From: Cordilura impudica
Taxonomy: Eukaryota; Arthropoda; Insecta; Diptera; Scathophagidae
Length of the DNA: 64,000 nt
NCBI GenBank assembly: GCA_963682025.1
Contig: OY821517.1
Span: 232,063,930-232,127,929 of the forward strand
Reading direction: 5' to 3'
In this document: positions 27,050-37,786 of the stretch, piece after piece
Layout of the letters: each line of letters opens with the position of its first letter
Position numbering within the stretch: position 1 is the stretch's first letter
Translations under genes and position numbers: made by a program
The notes under the pieces: generated by a model
What the model saw: the letters and a program-made list of their open reading frames with translations, nothing else
Database searches by the model: none
What the model was told of the DNA's origin: nothing

Positions 27050-27473
27050 TGTAACGCATCGAGAAATAAATTTGCGACCCCATAAACTTGGGTCGATAAA
27101 GCGATGTCCGCATGTCTGTTAAAATCACACGCATTCACACAATAAAATATTTACCTGGCAAAACTTAGCATATTGTTTATCATTATTTGGAGCTGGTTGA
27201 AATTTAGGTAAATCGGGGATCGTTGTGGCAAGATATGGCCTAATATATGGAGACACCTCAAAAATATGATAAAAATGCAGTGTGTTTGCTGTAATAATTT
27301 AGTAACGTGTTTATCAGATTGGTTACTTTTTAAATATTTTGCTTACATTTATGATAAAAAGTGCAATAAGTCCAGATATAACTGTAAACGTAAAACCCAT
27401 GTGGAGGGTATTAAAGATTCGGCACAGTCCAACTTAACACTCTTTTTTGATTTTACCCTCAATCTCTCCTAAA
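27050..27473 (-). mobile_element. Helitron-like repeat, reversed terminal block and degenerate terminus, copy 2
   Basis: Duplicate of 22690-23112. It carries a single G-to-A change in the TTTTTGGTTTTACC stretch, which reads TTTTTGATTTTACC here. Confidence 0.5.
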
Positions 27474-28393
27474 ATCAACAGAAATAAACTTTTGCATATT
27501 TCTTTCTTTACCGGTTACTCGCTACTGCATACCATGCTATAAAGTCAAAGTTTAATGTCATTATAAACATTAGTTCAAATATAGTGATTCTTGGTCGAAA
27601 TAGATGTACTTCTTTACTATAACGTTAAATCCTTGTCAAAATATGATTTCTTCTAGATCATTAGTTGTAGTTATTTTTCTACATTGTGTTAATCACTTTT
27701 AGTCAAATGCATTATAACTTTACAAGTTCTTTGTTATAATTTATTAAAAAATTAGTACTTATTTATGTTAAAGTATAATATAACAATGATCAAATAGAGT
27801 ATTGATATCAGAGAGCAATTTTAGATTACCCATTGTAACATCAAAATCTTCTCGTTGACAATCTACATTGAAAAAACATTAGAAAAGGTTTGTTTCTGAA
27901 ATACATTTGAAAATTTTATGTTTTCTGAAACACATTTGATAATTTCTAAACTAAATTTGATACATTCTGAAATTCAATTGATCATTTCTAAAAATCAATT
28001 GATGCTTTCTGAAATACAATTGGAAAAAGTTTAGATCATTAGTTGTGTTTATCCGTCGTGAACAGACGTTTTTTACTCGCTCTATTAGTAAAAGTGATTT
28101 GTTGTTTTAAAAGTGTGTCTCGTGTTAATTTGTGTCAACTTTGTTGTTGGGGTGCATTGTTAACATTTTCTGCTTCTTGTTTTTTAATTAAACACGGTCG
28201 TAAGCCTGAATTATTGATTTAAAATTATTATTGTTTTGTCATAATTAAGAAATATAACTTTCTTAATTATCATTAATGCACACATCACACACATTTTATT
28301 TATCCATCATTTAATAATCAGCTGGCGTTTACTTGTTTTTCGTTTTAACTGCATTATCGACATATTCGTTAAAAAATAATACTGTTTGCAAAA
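27474..28393 (+). other. Unassigned region and probable 5' leader of the PHD-finger LINE, copy 2
   Basis: Duplicate of 23113-24032. It contains the same short-period CTGAAATACATTTGA repeat at about 27890-28030. No gene seen. Confidence 0.4.
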
Positions 28394-29173
28394 ATGGCTT
28401 GCATAAAATGCAATTTGGATGAAGATGATGAAAGAATGATTACCTGTTGGTTGTGTCATGGCCTTTGCCATTTTAAATGTTGTGGACTGTCTGGATTAGT
28501 AGCTGAATCAATTTCAAGGCACAAAAATTTGCATTGGCGCTGTAATAGTTGTCAAAAAAAAAATGCAGCCGATTTTTACCAATTTTTTCAAGGCACTAAA
28601 AATAATTTCCTTCAAATACAGAAAAACCTTACGAATTTATCTGATGAAATAAACTTTTTGATGATTTTAACTCTTTGGATGATCTTAAATCACCTTCTCC
28701 AAGACGTCATAAGTCTCCAAGATTCTTAAATAAGGAAAATAATTTACAGAACATTGATGAACCTGGCTTTAGTGGAACAAATTTAGTTAACGGTCCGAGA
28801 ACTCCTTTATTAAATTTACCCACTATATCTGGAAACTCCTTTATTAAATTTACCCAATATATCTGGAAATGTTGTGAACCCTATTCCTATTTCAAATACT
28901 AGCAATAATAATAATGCGGTAGATCTGCTGGAAGTTAGCAAACCATCATCTTTACTTAATCGGAGTGTAATAATACTGTACATAATCCTTTAAAAGTCAT
29001 ACCGCCTAAAAAATCAATTTTTGTTTCCCGTTTGGCTTTTGATACAACAACTGAAAATATGGATGCTCATATAAGAACACAATTAAACTCTAATGCTGAT
29101 ATTTTAACGTGCAAATTTAATTTTTCTGAACAGAGAAACATTGCATCATTTAAAAAATCAAAATTAATTGGAA
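28394..29173 (+). pseudogene. Non-LTR retrotransposon ORF1 with PHD-type zinc finger, copy 2
   Basis: Duplicate of the ORF1 at 24033, with the same PHD-type Cys/His pattern, the same frameshift near 28660 and the same C-terminal KKSIFVSRLAF segment. Identical disabling changes in both copies show that ORF1 was already broken before the duplication. It stands directly upstream of the remaining ORF2 and was therefore part of one LINE, internally deleted between the ORF1 C-terminus and the middle of the endonuclease. Confidence 0.65.
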
Positions 29174-29179
29174 CCGCAA

Positions 29180-30490
29180 ACAAATTTTTATAACTTGCTC
29201 TTACATTCATCCGAGTTCTGAACAATTGATTTATAATGCTCATTTTGAAGCTATTAGATCCATCGTATTTAAGGCCAATCCCATAGACTCAATTTTTGTA
29301 TGTGGCGATTTTAATTTACCTTCAGTATCCTGTAATTTTCTACCGGATACTTTTATCTACACTCCAATAAAATTGACTGATTTTTAAACAATATACTTGA
29401 TTTGTGCTTATTTCAAATAAATGGTGTTTGTAAATAAGTTGCTTGATTTAGTATTCTTTAATGACCCGGCTGATTGTACCTTGACTCGAATTGATCCCAT
29501 TACTCTACCTGAGGACCGACATCATCCCACCATTAAAATTAGCTACAACATTCCTTTTGTACCAGAACCTAACATACACTATAATAAAGAAAAAGTTTAT
29601 TGTTACAAACGGGCGAATTACTCGTATTTAAATTATCTGTTATGTAACGCCAACTGGCTGCAGCTATTAAATATCAATGAAGGGAATCCTGGATTTTATT
29701 GATGAATGCGATCCGAAATACACTGTTCTGCCTAAATCCGGCTAAAATTTAAAAAAACAACGTTACAAGCGATATAAAGAATCTGGCGTACTTATTGACT
29801 ATGGTAAATATTCAGTTGCTCGTTGAAAATAAATTTTAAACGTGATCCTAAAACCTGTTATAACTTCGTAAATTCTAAAAGAAAATCTGTTGGCTTTCCA
29901 CCTGTAATGAAATATCTAAATAATGAATCCAGTGATGACCTTATTATTAGTAACATGTTTGCTGACTGTTTCTCCACCACATATTCGGATGCTGTCTATG
30001 ATAATTCAAGAGATTATCCATTAAATGTGTTTGAACATCAGTCAGTTTCATTTCCTGTTATCACAACATTCTATATTGAAATTTCATTAAAAAAAATAAA
30101 ACCTTCATTTCATCATGGATCTGATGGTATTCCCAGTTGTATTCTGATTAATTGTGCTAACTCTTTTTCAACTCCGTTAAATATTAGTTTTAATTTATCA
30201 ATCAAATACGGCTATTTTCCAAAATTATGGAAGGAATACTACATTGTACCACTTTTTAGATCTGGTACTAAATACAACATTATAAACTACAGAGGCATTG
30301 CTAAACTCAGCGCAATTCCCAAACTCTTTGAGAGTTGTATTACCAATTTTCTCCGCCTTCAAGTTTCATCTTAATTAACACCTGCTCAACACGGATTTCG
30401 TAGAGGATGTTCAACATCTTCAAATCTACTTGAACTCTCAACATTAATTAATCGTGGTTTCAACAATGGTCAACATACTGATGTTATATA
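29180..30490 (+). pseudogene. Non-LTR retrotransposon ORF2 remnant: endonuclease end and RT start
   Basis: The first part reads as the C-terminal half of an exonuclease/endonuclease/phosphatase-type endonuclease. It has CSYIHPSSEQL, the catalytic-region motif CGDFNLPS, and the DRHHPTI motif within the frame at 29421-29702. The frame at 29823-30374 is the start of a reverse transcriptase, with GSDGIPSCIL, LWKEYYIVPLF and NYRGIAKLSAIPKLFE. After a stop it continues as QHGF-RGCSTSSNLLE up to the point where TDFSKAFD would follow. There the gypsy-type LTR begins (30491), so the palm active site is missing. Several stops and frameshifts are present. The order and motifs fit the Jockey/CR1/I group. 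No continuation beyond the gypsy element was found in the window. Confidence 0.75.
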
Positions 30491-31071
30491 AGTTAAGGAA
30501 ACAAATATTTAAATTTCCAAGTTACTAAATTAATTCTAGTTGACTAAAGGTTCATTTATTTTGACCTAAATACGGCTCAATCAAATAAATGCTAAGTAAC
30601 CAGAGAATCGCTATATTGAAAGTAGAGTAACAATTAAAAATTACTAATAAGCAACACTTTGTCGTATTTTAAAGTAGAGTAATAATTAAAAATTTCTAAT
30701 AAGCAACATTTTGTCGTATTTTAAAGTAGAACAATAAATAAAATAAACTAATAATTAGTAATATTTTTTCATGTACAATTAAAAATTACTAATAGCACCA
30801 TTACTATTAAATAATAAGCAATATTTTTGTATTTAAATGAATAAAAATGCAATATTGACTAATAAGCGATATTTTGTCCCTTGTAAAAGTGGAATACTAA
30901 AACCAACAAAAAAAAAATTAACTAAAAATACCAGCAACAAATTATTCCCATAAAAATGTATAAAAAGAGAAATTTTAATTATAATTATTCAGTTGTAATT
31001 TGAATTTAAAATAAAGAAAAAAATATATAAATTGTATATATTTTTAACTTTTATCAAAGAAGATATTAACT
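30491..31071 (+). mobile_element. 5' LTR of a gypsy-type (errantivirus-like) retrotransposon
   Basis: About 581 bp, beginning AGTTAAGG and ending GATATTAACT, so the termini AGTTAA and TTAACT are inverted repeats as in gypsy/17.6-type LTRs. The primer binding site follows directly. The insertion target is GTTATATA inside a LINE reverse transcriptase, which fits the TATA-rich target preference known for part of this group. No matching 3' LTR is visible in the window, so the element is incomplete. Confidence 0.75.
30621..30740 (+). repeat. 52-bp tandem repeat within the gypsy-type LTR
   Basis: AGTAGAGTAA-CAATTAAAAA is repeated with a 52-bp period (starts near 30621, 30673 and 30725), with TAATAAGCAACA and TTTGTCGTATTTTAA in each full unit. 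About 2.3 copies. Short repeats in LTRs can hold enhancer sites; that role is inferred. Confidence 0.75.
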
Positions 31072-31082
31072 GGCGCCCGAGC
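31071..31082 (+). promoter_or_regulatory. Primer binding site of the gypsy-type element
   Basis: TGGCGCCCGAGC begins at the last T of the LTR, the arrangement found in gypsy-type elements. It would pair with the 3' end of a tRNA; I do not assign which one. Confidence 0.7.
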
Positions 31083-31766
31083 TTATTTTAAAAACGCGTA
31101 TCAAGAGAAAAAAGTTGTCACCGGAAAAATAAACGCATAAATCGTCCTCAAGTAGTACGTCATGTACCGGTGTTCAAAGAAGAAAAGAAATAATAAAAAC
31201 GCGTATCCTTCATCGCAGAAGTGCCCTCAAGTAGTGCAGTGATAAAAAATCACACCCGTGTTAAGCTAAGACTGAAATAAGTGACTGAAATATTAAGTGG
31301 CTGAAATAAAAATAAAACGAATAAAAGTATTTAATATAAACAGAAGCTCTGAAAGCCTTAAGGACATAAATAAAATAGAAAAAGAACTTTAAGAAGTGAA
31401 AGAAAACGGCCCCCAGTAGCGTACAGCAAAAAAGACGGCATTACATTGTCCGCCAGCTATTCAAAAGAAGGAAGATAAAACACCAGGATGCAGCTATTTT
31501 ATTGTAAGTTAAAGAATATTGTAATAGCTTTAGATATTTGATAAGTAAAATAGATCTAAAAATACAGGATATTTTTTCTAAAGACTCAAGAACAATTTCG
31601 TATTTAAAATGAATACTTTTAATAAACATAACTAATTTAATAAATAATATATAACGGAAGTAATTGTAAAAAAGATATATATATATATTCCTTTAACTTA
31701 ACTAAAATCTCCAATTTATCGTGTCATTCTAATATATTAATCTTATATTTAATACAGTAAATCAAT
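31083..31766 (+). other. Untranslated leader of the gypsy-type element
   Basis: About 0.7 kb between the primer binding site and the Gag start, AT-rich, with no open frame of note. It is the expected place of packaging and splice signals, but none can be named from sequence alone. Confidence 0.55.
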
Positions 31767-32810
31767 ATGTCAACACAGAACAGAGAACAAGCGCACAGAA
31801 CGCTAAATATTGTTGACCTAAATAATATAATTACCGAAACTACTTCTAGCCTTTTTCAGCAACAATTTCCCGGATTGATTAAATCCATAGGTCACCCAAG
31901 TCTTAATATAGCTTCCGATCAGGAAATCGAGGCACAATATCGCGGAAATTTAGCAGATCTCGACAAAATACCGGATATTGTCAAAAGCCTGCGCGAGTTT
32001 AGCGGTAACCAATCTAATTTTAATTAATGGCGTAAGAGCGTAGAACGAATCTTACAAATTTACGAACCTTTTAAAGATACACCAAGATACTACGGTATTC
32101 TCAATGTAATAAGAAACAAGATCGTGGGTAATGCTGATGTTGCCCTCGAATCATATAACACTCCTCTGAACTGGAAATCCGTAATTAAGTGTCTTTCTCT
32201 GCATTATTCTGATAAGAGGGACTTATCTATCCTCGTGTTCCAAATGATTTCATTAGTTCAAGGGAAATTGTCTATTCAAGGTTTTTATCAAGTGTTTTAC
32301 AAGCACTTATCTATAATTCTTAACGAATTTGGAAGCCTGGAAGCTTCTAACGAACCTTTAAATTTGCTAAGAGAATCATATCGCAATAAAGCTCTTGACA
32401 CATTTATCAGAGGCTTAAACGCCGATTTGTCGAAACTTCGCATGAGAGAACCAGCAGATCTACCTCAGGCTCTCCGCCTTTGTCTTAAACTAGAAAACCA
32501 AAGTTTCCGATCAAATTATTCTCAAAGTTTCAATTATAGAAAACCTATTCCTCCACTTCCACCTCGCAACTACTCCCGTAACTATCAATCACAACCTACT
32601 AACCCAACACCTCATTTCAGCCAACATAATTTATATCCACAATTAGCTCGTATACCCCATGCACAACAAAAACCTTTTATGTTCCCGAACACCGATAATC
32701 GTATACCACTGAACAACTATCCAACACAGCCACAAACTAATACAAAAAATTACTACCAACTTGATCCTCCAAGACCTATCCCTCCTAAACCTCAAAACTT
32801 ACCACAGCCT

Positions 32811-32823
32811 ATGGATATTGATA
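32811..32823 (+). repeat. Target-site duplication, left copy (13 bp)
   Basis: ATGGATATTGATA stands here and again at 34630-34642, exactly flanking the LINE within gag. It is long enough to mark a target-primed non-LTR insertion. Confidence 0.9.
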
Positions 32824-34629
32824 TTGTTGTTGTTGTTGTCTATATCTATAGCCAGTGTAGCAGAAGCAGCTGCAGGCGCGAACAATATGAGAGAGTTACA
32901 CCAAATAATAGGTCGTCCCTCAAACCAAAATATGAATAGAAATCATTCAGTAAAAGATGTAAATGGTCAACTGCTTACGAACGTAGAAGAACAAAAAAAA
33001 AAAGATGGAGGCAGCATTTCGAAGAAATCAGCAACATTATCAATGATAACACAGAAAGCTCCTCACATACTGATGCGTCTACAACAACCAACGACACAAT
33101 ATCTACAGACCCCCCTAGCATTGAGGAAATTGCATGCGCTGTACAAAAACTGAAAAGAAACAAAGCGCCAGGTGAAGATGGTATACCCCCAGAGCTACTC
33201 CAAGCCAACCCAGCAATAGCCGCGGAAATCATCCATCCATATATACGTGATGCTTGGTTACATGAACAGCTACATAATACGTGGACAAAAGGTGAGATAG
33301 TAAAGCTACCAAAGAAAAATGATTTGACTGAGTCTGATAATTGGAGAGGTATTACTCTGCTCAACACTCTATACAAGGTTATTGCTACCATAATAAATAA
33401 CAGATTACACAGTATCGAAAAATCACTACGAGATGAGCAAGCAGGCTTCCTACCACACTGTAACTGTTTGGATCAAGTCAATACGCTCCGTGTAATAACA
33501 GAACAATCGGTCGAATGGCGTACACCGCTTTATTTAGCATTTATAGACTTTAGAAAAGCATTCGACTCAATAAAACGTACTGCAATATGGGATGCATTAA
33601 AAGCAAAAGGTGTACCAACAAAATTGGTAAATTTGATTAAAGCTATGTACAACAATACCACACTCCAAGTTCGACATAATGGCATGATCAGCGAATCATT
33701 CATGACAAATGCCGGAGTTAAACAAGGTTGCCCTCTATCTCCATTATTGTTCGCGTTGTTTTGGACAAGCTTATGACACAAGTATGCAGTAAAAGAAGGG
33801 GTATTGTCTGGGATCTCCAAAACAATCTAGAAGATTTAGATTTTGCTCACGATATTTGTCTAATATCGCACAAGTTTAACGATATGCAGAGCAAAATAAA
33901 TGAATCGGTTGTGTTGGCAAATAGAGTGGGACTGCAAGTAAATATTGCCAAAACACATGCAATGCGTATAAGTAACACAACTGATAACCACTTTGTAGTA
34001 CAAGACCAACCATAAAATATGTTAAATCCTTCTGTTATCTAGGATGCATGATATCGATAGATGGAGCAGTGGAAGAAGACGTGTCACACAGGTTAAATAA
34101 GACAAGGTCCGCTTTTGGTCGGTTAAATAAAACGTGGAGATCCCCCCAAATCTCGAAAAATACGAAGATCCGTATTTTCAATGCCTGTGTGAAATCCACA
34201 TTTCTGTATGGAAGCGAAACATGGCTTATGACGAGTAACGTAGCGAGAAGATTGCAAGTTTTTATAAACAAATGTTTGCGCATAATATGCCGCATCTTTT
34301 GGCCTAACGTCATCACCAATATTGAACTCTGGCGACTAACAAACGAAGAGCCTATAATTCGCCATATAGCAAGACGAAAGTGGAAATGGATAGGCCACAC
34401 TTTGCGAAGACCAATTGGCAGCATCACAAGGACTGCACTGGAATGGAATCCCCAAGGTAGCCGACGCTCAGGCCGCCCGAAGAACACCTGGCGTAGAACA
34501 GTGCTACAAGAACTCAATAGCCAAAACAAATTGTTTGACGAATTAAAAGTTTTATGTGATGATAGGATAAGTTGGAATTTTCTTGCAAAAGCCCTATGTT
34601 CCCAAGTGGAATGAATAAAGGAGAAAAAA
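32824..34629 (+). pseudogene. Non-LTR retrotransposon (RT and C-terminal region), inserted in gypsy gag
   Basis: A 1.8-kb plus-strand LINE copy between perfect 13-bp duplications, starting with TTG triplets and ending AATGAATAAAGGAGAAAAAA. From about 32985 it encodes a reverse transcriptase: KRNKAPGEDGIPPELL, NWRGITLLNTLYKV, DEQAGFLP, FIDFRKAFDSI and GVKQGCPLSPLLF, up to 33760. Then a frameshift leads to FAHDICLISH, where the catalytic FADD has become FAHD. After another frameshift comes the C-terminal region (34048-34614), with YGSETWLMT, RRKWKWIGHTLRRP, NPQGSRRSGRPKNTWRR and FLAKALCSQ. That tail is common in invertebrate endonuclease-RT LINEs, and I place it loosely in the RTE/CR1 range without certainty. 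The endonuclease is absent, so the copy is 5'-truncated or internally deleted. Confidence 0.8.
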
Positions 34630-34642
34630 ATGGATATTGATA
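34630..34642 (+). repeat. Target-site duplication, right copy (13 bp)
   Basis: Second copy of ATGGATATTGATA. The gypsy gag frame resumes directly after it. Confidence 0.9.
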
Positions 34643-34887
34643 GTAGTTTGCATTCAAAACGTACTAATTATATGAACAGACCACAGCAACAAAACATTAT
34701 CAAAAGATCACCGCCATCAATTGGAAACTCCAATTATCGATCTTAAATACAAAGAAACTTTCACACTGACAACGATTTAGAAACCTATAACAATGTTATT
34801 GAAAATTCCTTCGGTACTGACCAACTCAGCGAAATGTCATATAATGGAGACGATATTTAACGAGTTCAGCGATATCCATTTTGTAGA

Positions 34888-35304
34888 ATGATGAGCTCTT
34901 CGCTCCCTTATTTTGAATGTAGTGCAAAGAGGGGCAAAATACTGAAATTTCTAATTGATACTGGCTCGAGCAAATATTATATTCAGCCAGATATTGTAAA
35001 AGAAACCATACCAAATAAAGAAATATTTTTTGCAAAATCAATAGCAGGTAACATTGAAATAAAAGAACATACGGTTGTAAGACTTTTTAATATAGAAAAG
35101 GAAATAAAATTCTATATTCTCCCACATTAAAATCGTTCGACGGCGTCTTTGGAAACGATTCGTAAAAAGAATCTATACGCGTAACAGTTTTATGCAAATA
35201 GGAAATAATACAAAAATGCAACATTTTTCTCAGGGAATAAATACAATAGCGATTCGAGACGATCATATGTCCTCAGACACACCAGTTTATTCAAAGCAAC
35301 AGAA
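34888..35304 (+). pseudogene. Protease and start of RT of the plus-strand gypsy-type element
   Basis: The frame 34888-35130 has an aspartic protease core (KFLIDTGSSKYYIQPDI, with catalytic D in DTGS) and a following VVRLF/FYILPH segment. In the next frames come LKSFDGVFGNDS, GNNTKMQHFSQGINTIAIRD and then SSDTPVYSKQQ, the linker that precedes the reverse transcriptase in 17.6/297-type Pol. The DNA between the last two motifs is shorter than in full elements. At about 35305 the plus-strand reading ends abruptly and minus-strand gypsy sequence begins. Confidence 0.75.
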
Positions 35305-35305
35305 A

Positions 35306-35738
35306 AAGCTATTACGATATCTTGGGAAACCAGAGTATTTTTCAGCTTTCCGAAAGCTTCGACTGCTTCATCATTTAGTTTTCGAGATGATTTATTTTTT
35401 GAATGACGACCTTCTTCCCCTCTTAAAATTTGCGTTAGGGGTGTTGCTCCTTTAGCATAGTCTTTCACAAATCTGCGGTAGTAACCAGATAACCGCAGAA
35501 AAGTTCGTAGTTCTTTTATGGTTTTTGGTAATGGAAAATCTAGCTTGAAAAATACCTTGAATTTTTGTCTTCTTAGTTTTTATACCATCTGCTGAGAATA
35601 CAAATCCTAAGAATTCCACTTCATTTCTTAGGAAGTTACATTTACCGAGTTTTACTTTTAGGTTTGCTGCTTGAAGTGTTTCAAATATAGTCGAACTTTA
35701 TGTTCGAAATGTTCTTTTTCTGTCTTACTGAATATAAC
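35306..35738 (-). pseudogene. gypsy-type Pol fragment: end of RT and start of RNase H domain
   Basis: Read on the minus strand from 35738: VIFSK, HFEH, LQAANLKVKLGKCNF, VEFLGFVFSADGIKTKK, FPLPKTIKELRTFLRLSGYYRRFVKDYAK, PLTQILRGE, then NDEAVEAFGKLKNTLVSQDIV. These are the fingers-to-connection segments after the RT active site in gypsy elements, in correct order with a few frameshifts. The matching upstream RT part lies at 43713-44155 on the same strand. The two halves are separated by BEL-2. Confidence 0.85.
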
Positions 35739-35901
35739 AAATTGGAACACAAGCGTCCCCAAAATGCATAGTTTGTAAATCGACACAACATTTCGTAGCC
35801 CCTTGTCCGTCTTTCTCTGCAATGCCTGTGCAACAGAGATTTGGGTTTGTAAAAGGTGTTCCTGCCTGTATTAATTGTTTGAAAAAGGGACATACACAAA
35901 A
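35739..35901 (+). pseudogene. Inverted scrap of BEL/Pao gag (zinc knuckle region)
   Basis: This segment encodes, on the plus strand, FSAMPVQQR, FVKGVPACINCLKKGHT. It matches BEL-2's own gag, which lies on the minus strand at about 40290-40418. About 30 bp (35780-35810) have no counterpart in the BEL-2 gag. The segment abuts the outer end of the BEL-2 left LTR on one side and the gypsy RT sequence on the other. It belongs to the inserted DNA, not to the gypsy target. Confidence 0.85.
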
Positions 35902-36288
35902 TGTTTTTCCTTAATAGTTTTTAAGGATTGGTTTAGAAAACCGAAATTGTTTTTAGGTTTTAAAAATGGTGGAAAACTTGAAAAATGTAAATTGTAAAAA
36001 ACTCCGCTGATAAAATATGCTACACACTCGGTCTAGGTTTTTCACAAGAGTAATACATTTATTATTTTCAAAATGGATCCTTAATCTAGCTTAATATAAC
36101 AGTTTTAAAATTTCTCAAGTTTTTCGACAGTTAGAATTTTACGTTAATGAACAGTTGGGAAAAGAAAGTATGAGTATTTACGTTAAACAATGAAATTAAA
36201 AGAAAAAAGTAGTTAAAGTTAAAAATTCAAAATCAAACAAAAATAAGGAAAGAGAAGAAATAATAAAGGATCTAGAAACGACGAAACA
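35902..36288 (-). mobile_element. BEL-2 3' LTR (BEL/Pao, minus strand)
   Basis: 387 bp, TGTTTCGTC ... GGAAAAACA on the minus strand, nearly identical to 43326-43712. The inner side (36289 onward) reads ATGGGGCCGG on the minus strand directly before the LTR, a plausible short polypurine tract. The outer side is joined to the inverted gag scrap. Confidence 0.9.
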
Positions 36289-36369
36289 CCGGCCCCATTG
36301 AAGGACCGAGGTCTTCAATCGATCGGCAGCAAAGCCAATTTGTCGATTGGCCTTTTTAAGACACCATTT

Positions 36370-37786
36370 TCAGTCAGCCACTGCAGGGGGCGGAAGGTTG
36401 TCTTCGTGGACCACGACGAGCTTGCCGACGTCGAGATCTGGCTCTTCTTTTGCCCACTTCGTTCTGACTTGGAGGCTGCGGACGTAATCTTTCTCCCAAG
36501 ATTGCCAGAACATCCGCTTGAGAGTGGAGATAAGCCGCCATCTCTTGGAGTACGTCAGCTTGCCCTGATCGTCTTGACGCGACTCTTGCGGCAGCGCACG
36601 TAGACTTTCGCCTATCAATAGATGGCCTGGAGTGAGCGATTCGCCATCCTTGGGATCGTTGCTGATTGGTGCAATAGGCCTGGAGTTCAGTGTGGCTTCC
36701 ACTTCTACCGGCACCGTTTAAAGCTCCTCCGTTATGAGCAGCACTTTGCCCACGGTTCTGACAAGAAGCCTTTTGGCGGACTTCACAGCTGCTTCCCACA
36801 GAACGCCGAAGTGTGGAGCTCGAGGCGGAATGAATGTGAAGCTGACCCCTTGTTGGCAGCGTACGACACCACCTCTTCGGCGTGGCTGAACATTTCCTCC
36901 TGCAGCTGCCGCAGCTCTCGACTGGCGCCGACGAAGTTGGTTGCGTTGTCGCAGTAAATCCGCTCTGGGAGTCCTCTCCTTCCGACGAACCTTGCAAGAC
37001 ATAGAATAAAGGAATTTGAAGACAGATCAGTAACCAATTCAATATGTACAGCCTTTGAAGTGAAACACACAAATATCGCTATATACGTTTTTACGGGCGG
37101 ACGGCCACGTAACCCAAGGGTTATGTTAACCGGGCCGCAAAAGTCTACCCCAATACCTTGAATGGGCGTAGAGCTCTCACCCTATCAGCGGGCAGGTTTC
37201 CCATTATTTGACCCATTAATTTAGGTTTATAACGAAAGCAATGCAGACATTTCCGAACCAGTTTTGTATACTCCACTCTGGCATTTATAAGCCAAATTCT
37301 GTCCCTCAAGAGAGCTACTAATGCCTTCGCTCCCGCATGACAGTTATTAAAATGTAAGTGTCGCATATACAGACTCACGAAGTGTGAATTTTTTGTCAAT
37401 AAAAGGGGAAATTTAGCATCATATGCAATGGGTGCATTAAGCAACCGCCCGCCTACCCTAATTAGTGAAAACGAGCGATGTTCGTACTTAAATTGGTGGA
37501 CAAATGGATTCAGCCTCTGTAGGTTAGAAGGTAAAACTTGTGATTTACTTAATTTTTTAAGTTCATCCGCGTAATCCCGCTTCTGTATAAATTCAACGAA
37601 TTTAAGAAACGTCCAGTTCATCTCCTTCGCTGTCGGAGCTCCCAAATGGCGACAGTTGTTTCCCCGAGCAATGTCAAGAAAACGAAAAACATATGAAAAA
37701 ACTCGTATCATTTTAGCATACACTGAGTAATTTTCCATCAACTTTACAATATAGTTGGCTTCCTTTTCCTCTACAGCGAGAAACAC
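36370..37786 (-). pseudogene. BEL-2 integrase region
   Basis: Minus-strand reading in several frames. 37786-37145 has the zinc-binding H-H-C-C module (RHLHFNNCHAGAKAL ... RKCLHCF). Next, around 37120, comes GVDFCGP with the first catalytic D. 37070-36783 has AVHIELVTDL and YCDNATNFVGA with the second D, and an overlapping frame has HFGVLWEAAVKSAK with the glutamate. 36714-36370 is the C-terminal DUF5641-like segment (ATLNSRPIAP, LTPGHLLIGE, RTKWAK). The integrase inserts the element DNA. All catalytic residues can be found but no single frame carries them. No envelope-like region follows; only about 80 bases separate this from the LTR. Confidence 0.85.

Larger units (their letters stand above)
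24889..29249 (+). repeat. Tandem segmental duplication, unit 2 (about 4.36 kb)
   Basis: Second copy of the block at 20545-24888. At its right end CATTTTGAA continues into GCTATTAGATCC and the rest of the LINE ORF2, so unit 2 retains the original right flank. Unit 1 retains the original left flank (the transitional heptamers). The new junction sits where TTTTGAA meets AATTAAAAATGAAAAA, a short stretch of A/T microhomology. Confidence 0.92.
31767..34745 (+). pseudogene. gag of the gypsy-type element, split by a LINE
   Basis: Gag begins at ATG 31767 (MSTQNREQAHR). One in-frame TAA at 32025-32027 interrupts an otherwise continuous frame to 32810. The middle has the Gag core seen in 17.6/297-type elements: RKSVERILQIYEPF, YYGILNVIRNKIVG, TPLNWKSVIKCLSLHYSDKRDL. 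A proline, glutamine and asparagine-rich tail follows, ending PQPMDID. At that point the LINE is inserted (32824-34629). The frame resumes after the target duplication with SSLHSKRTNYMNRPQQQ and stops at 34744. Gag forms the particle and binds the RNA. The tail lacks a CCHC knuckle, as is common in this group. Confidence 0.8.
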
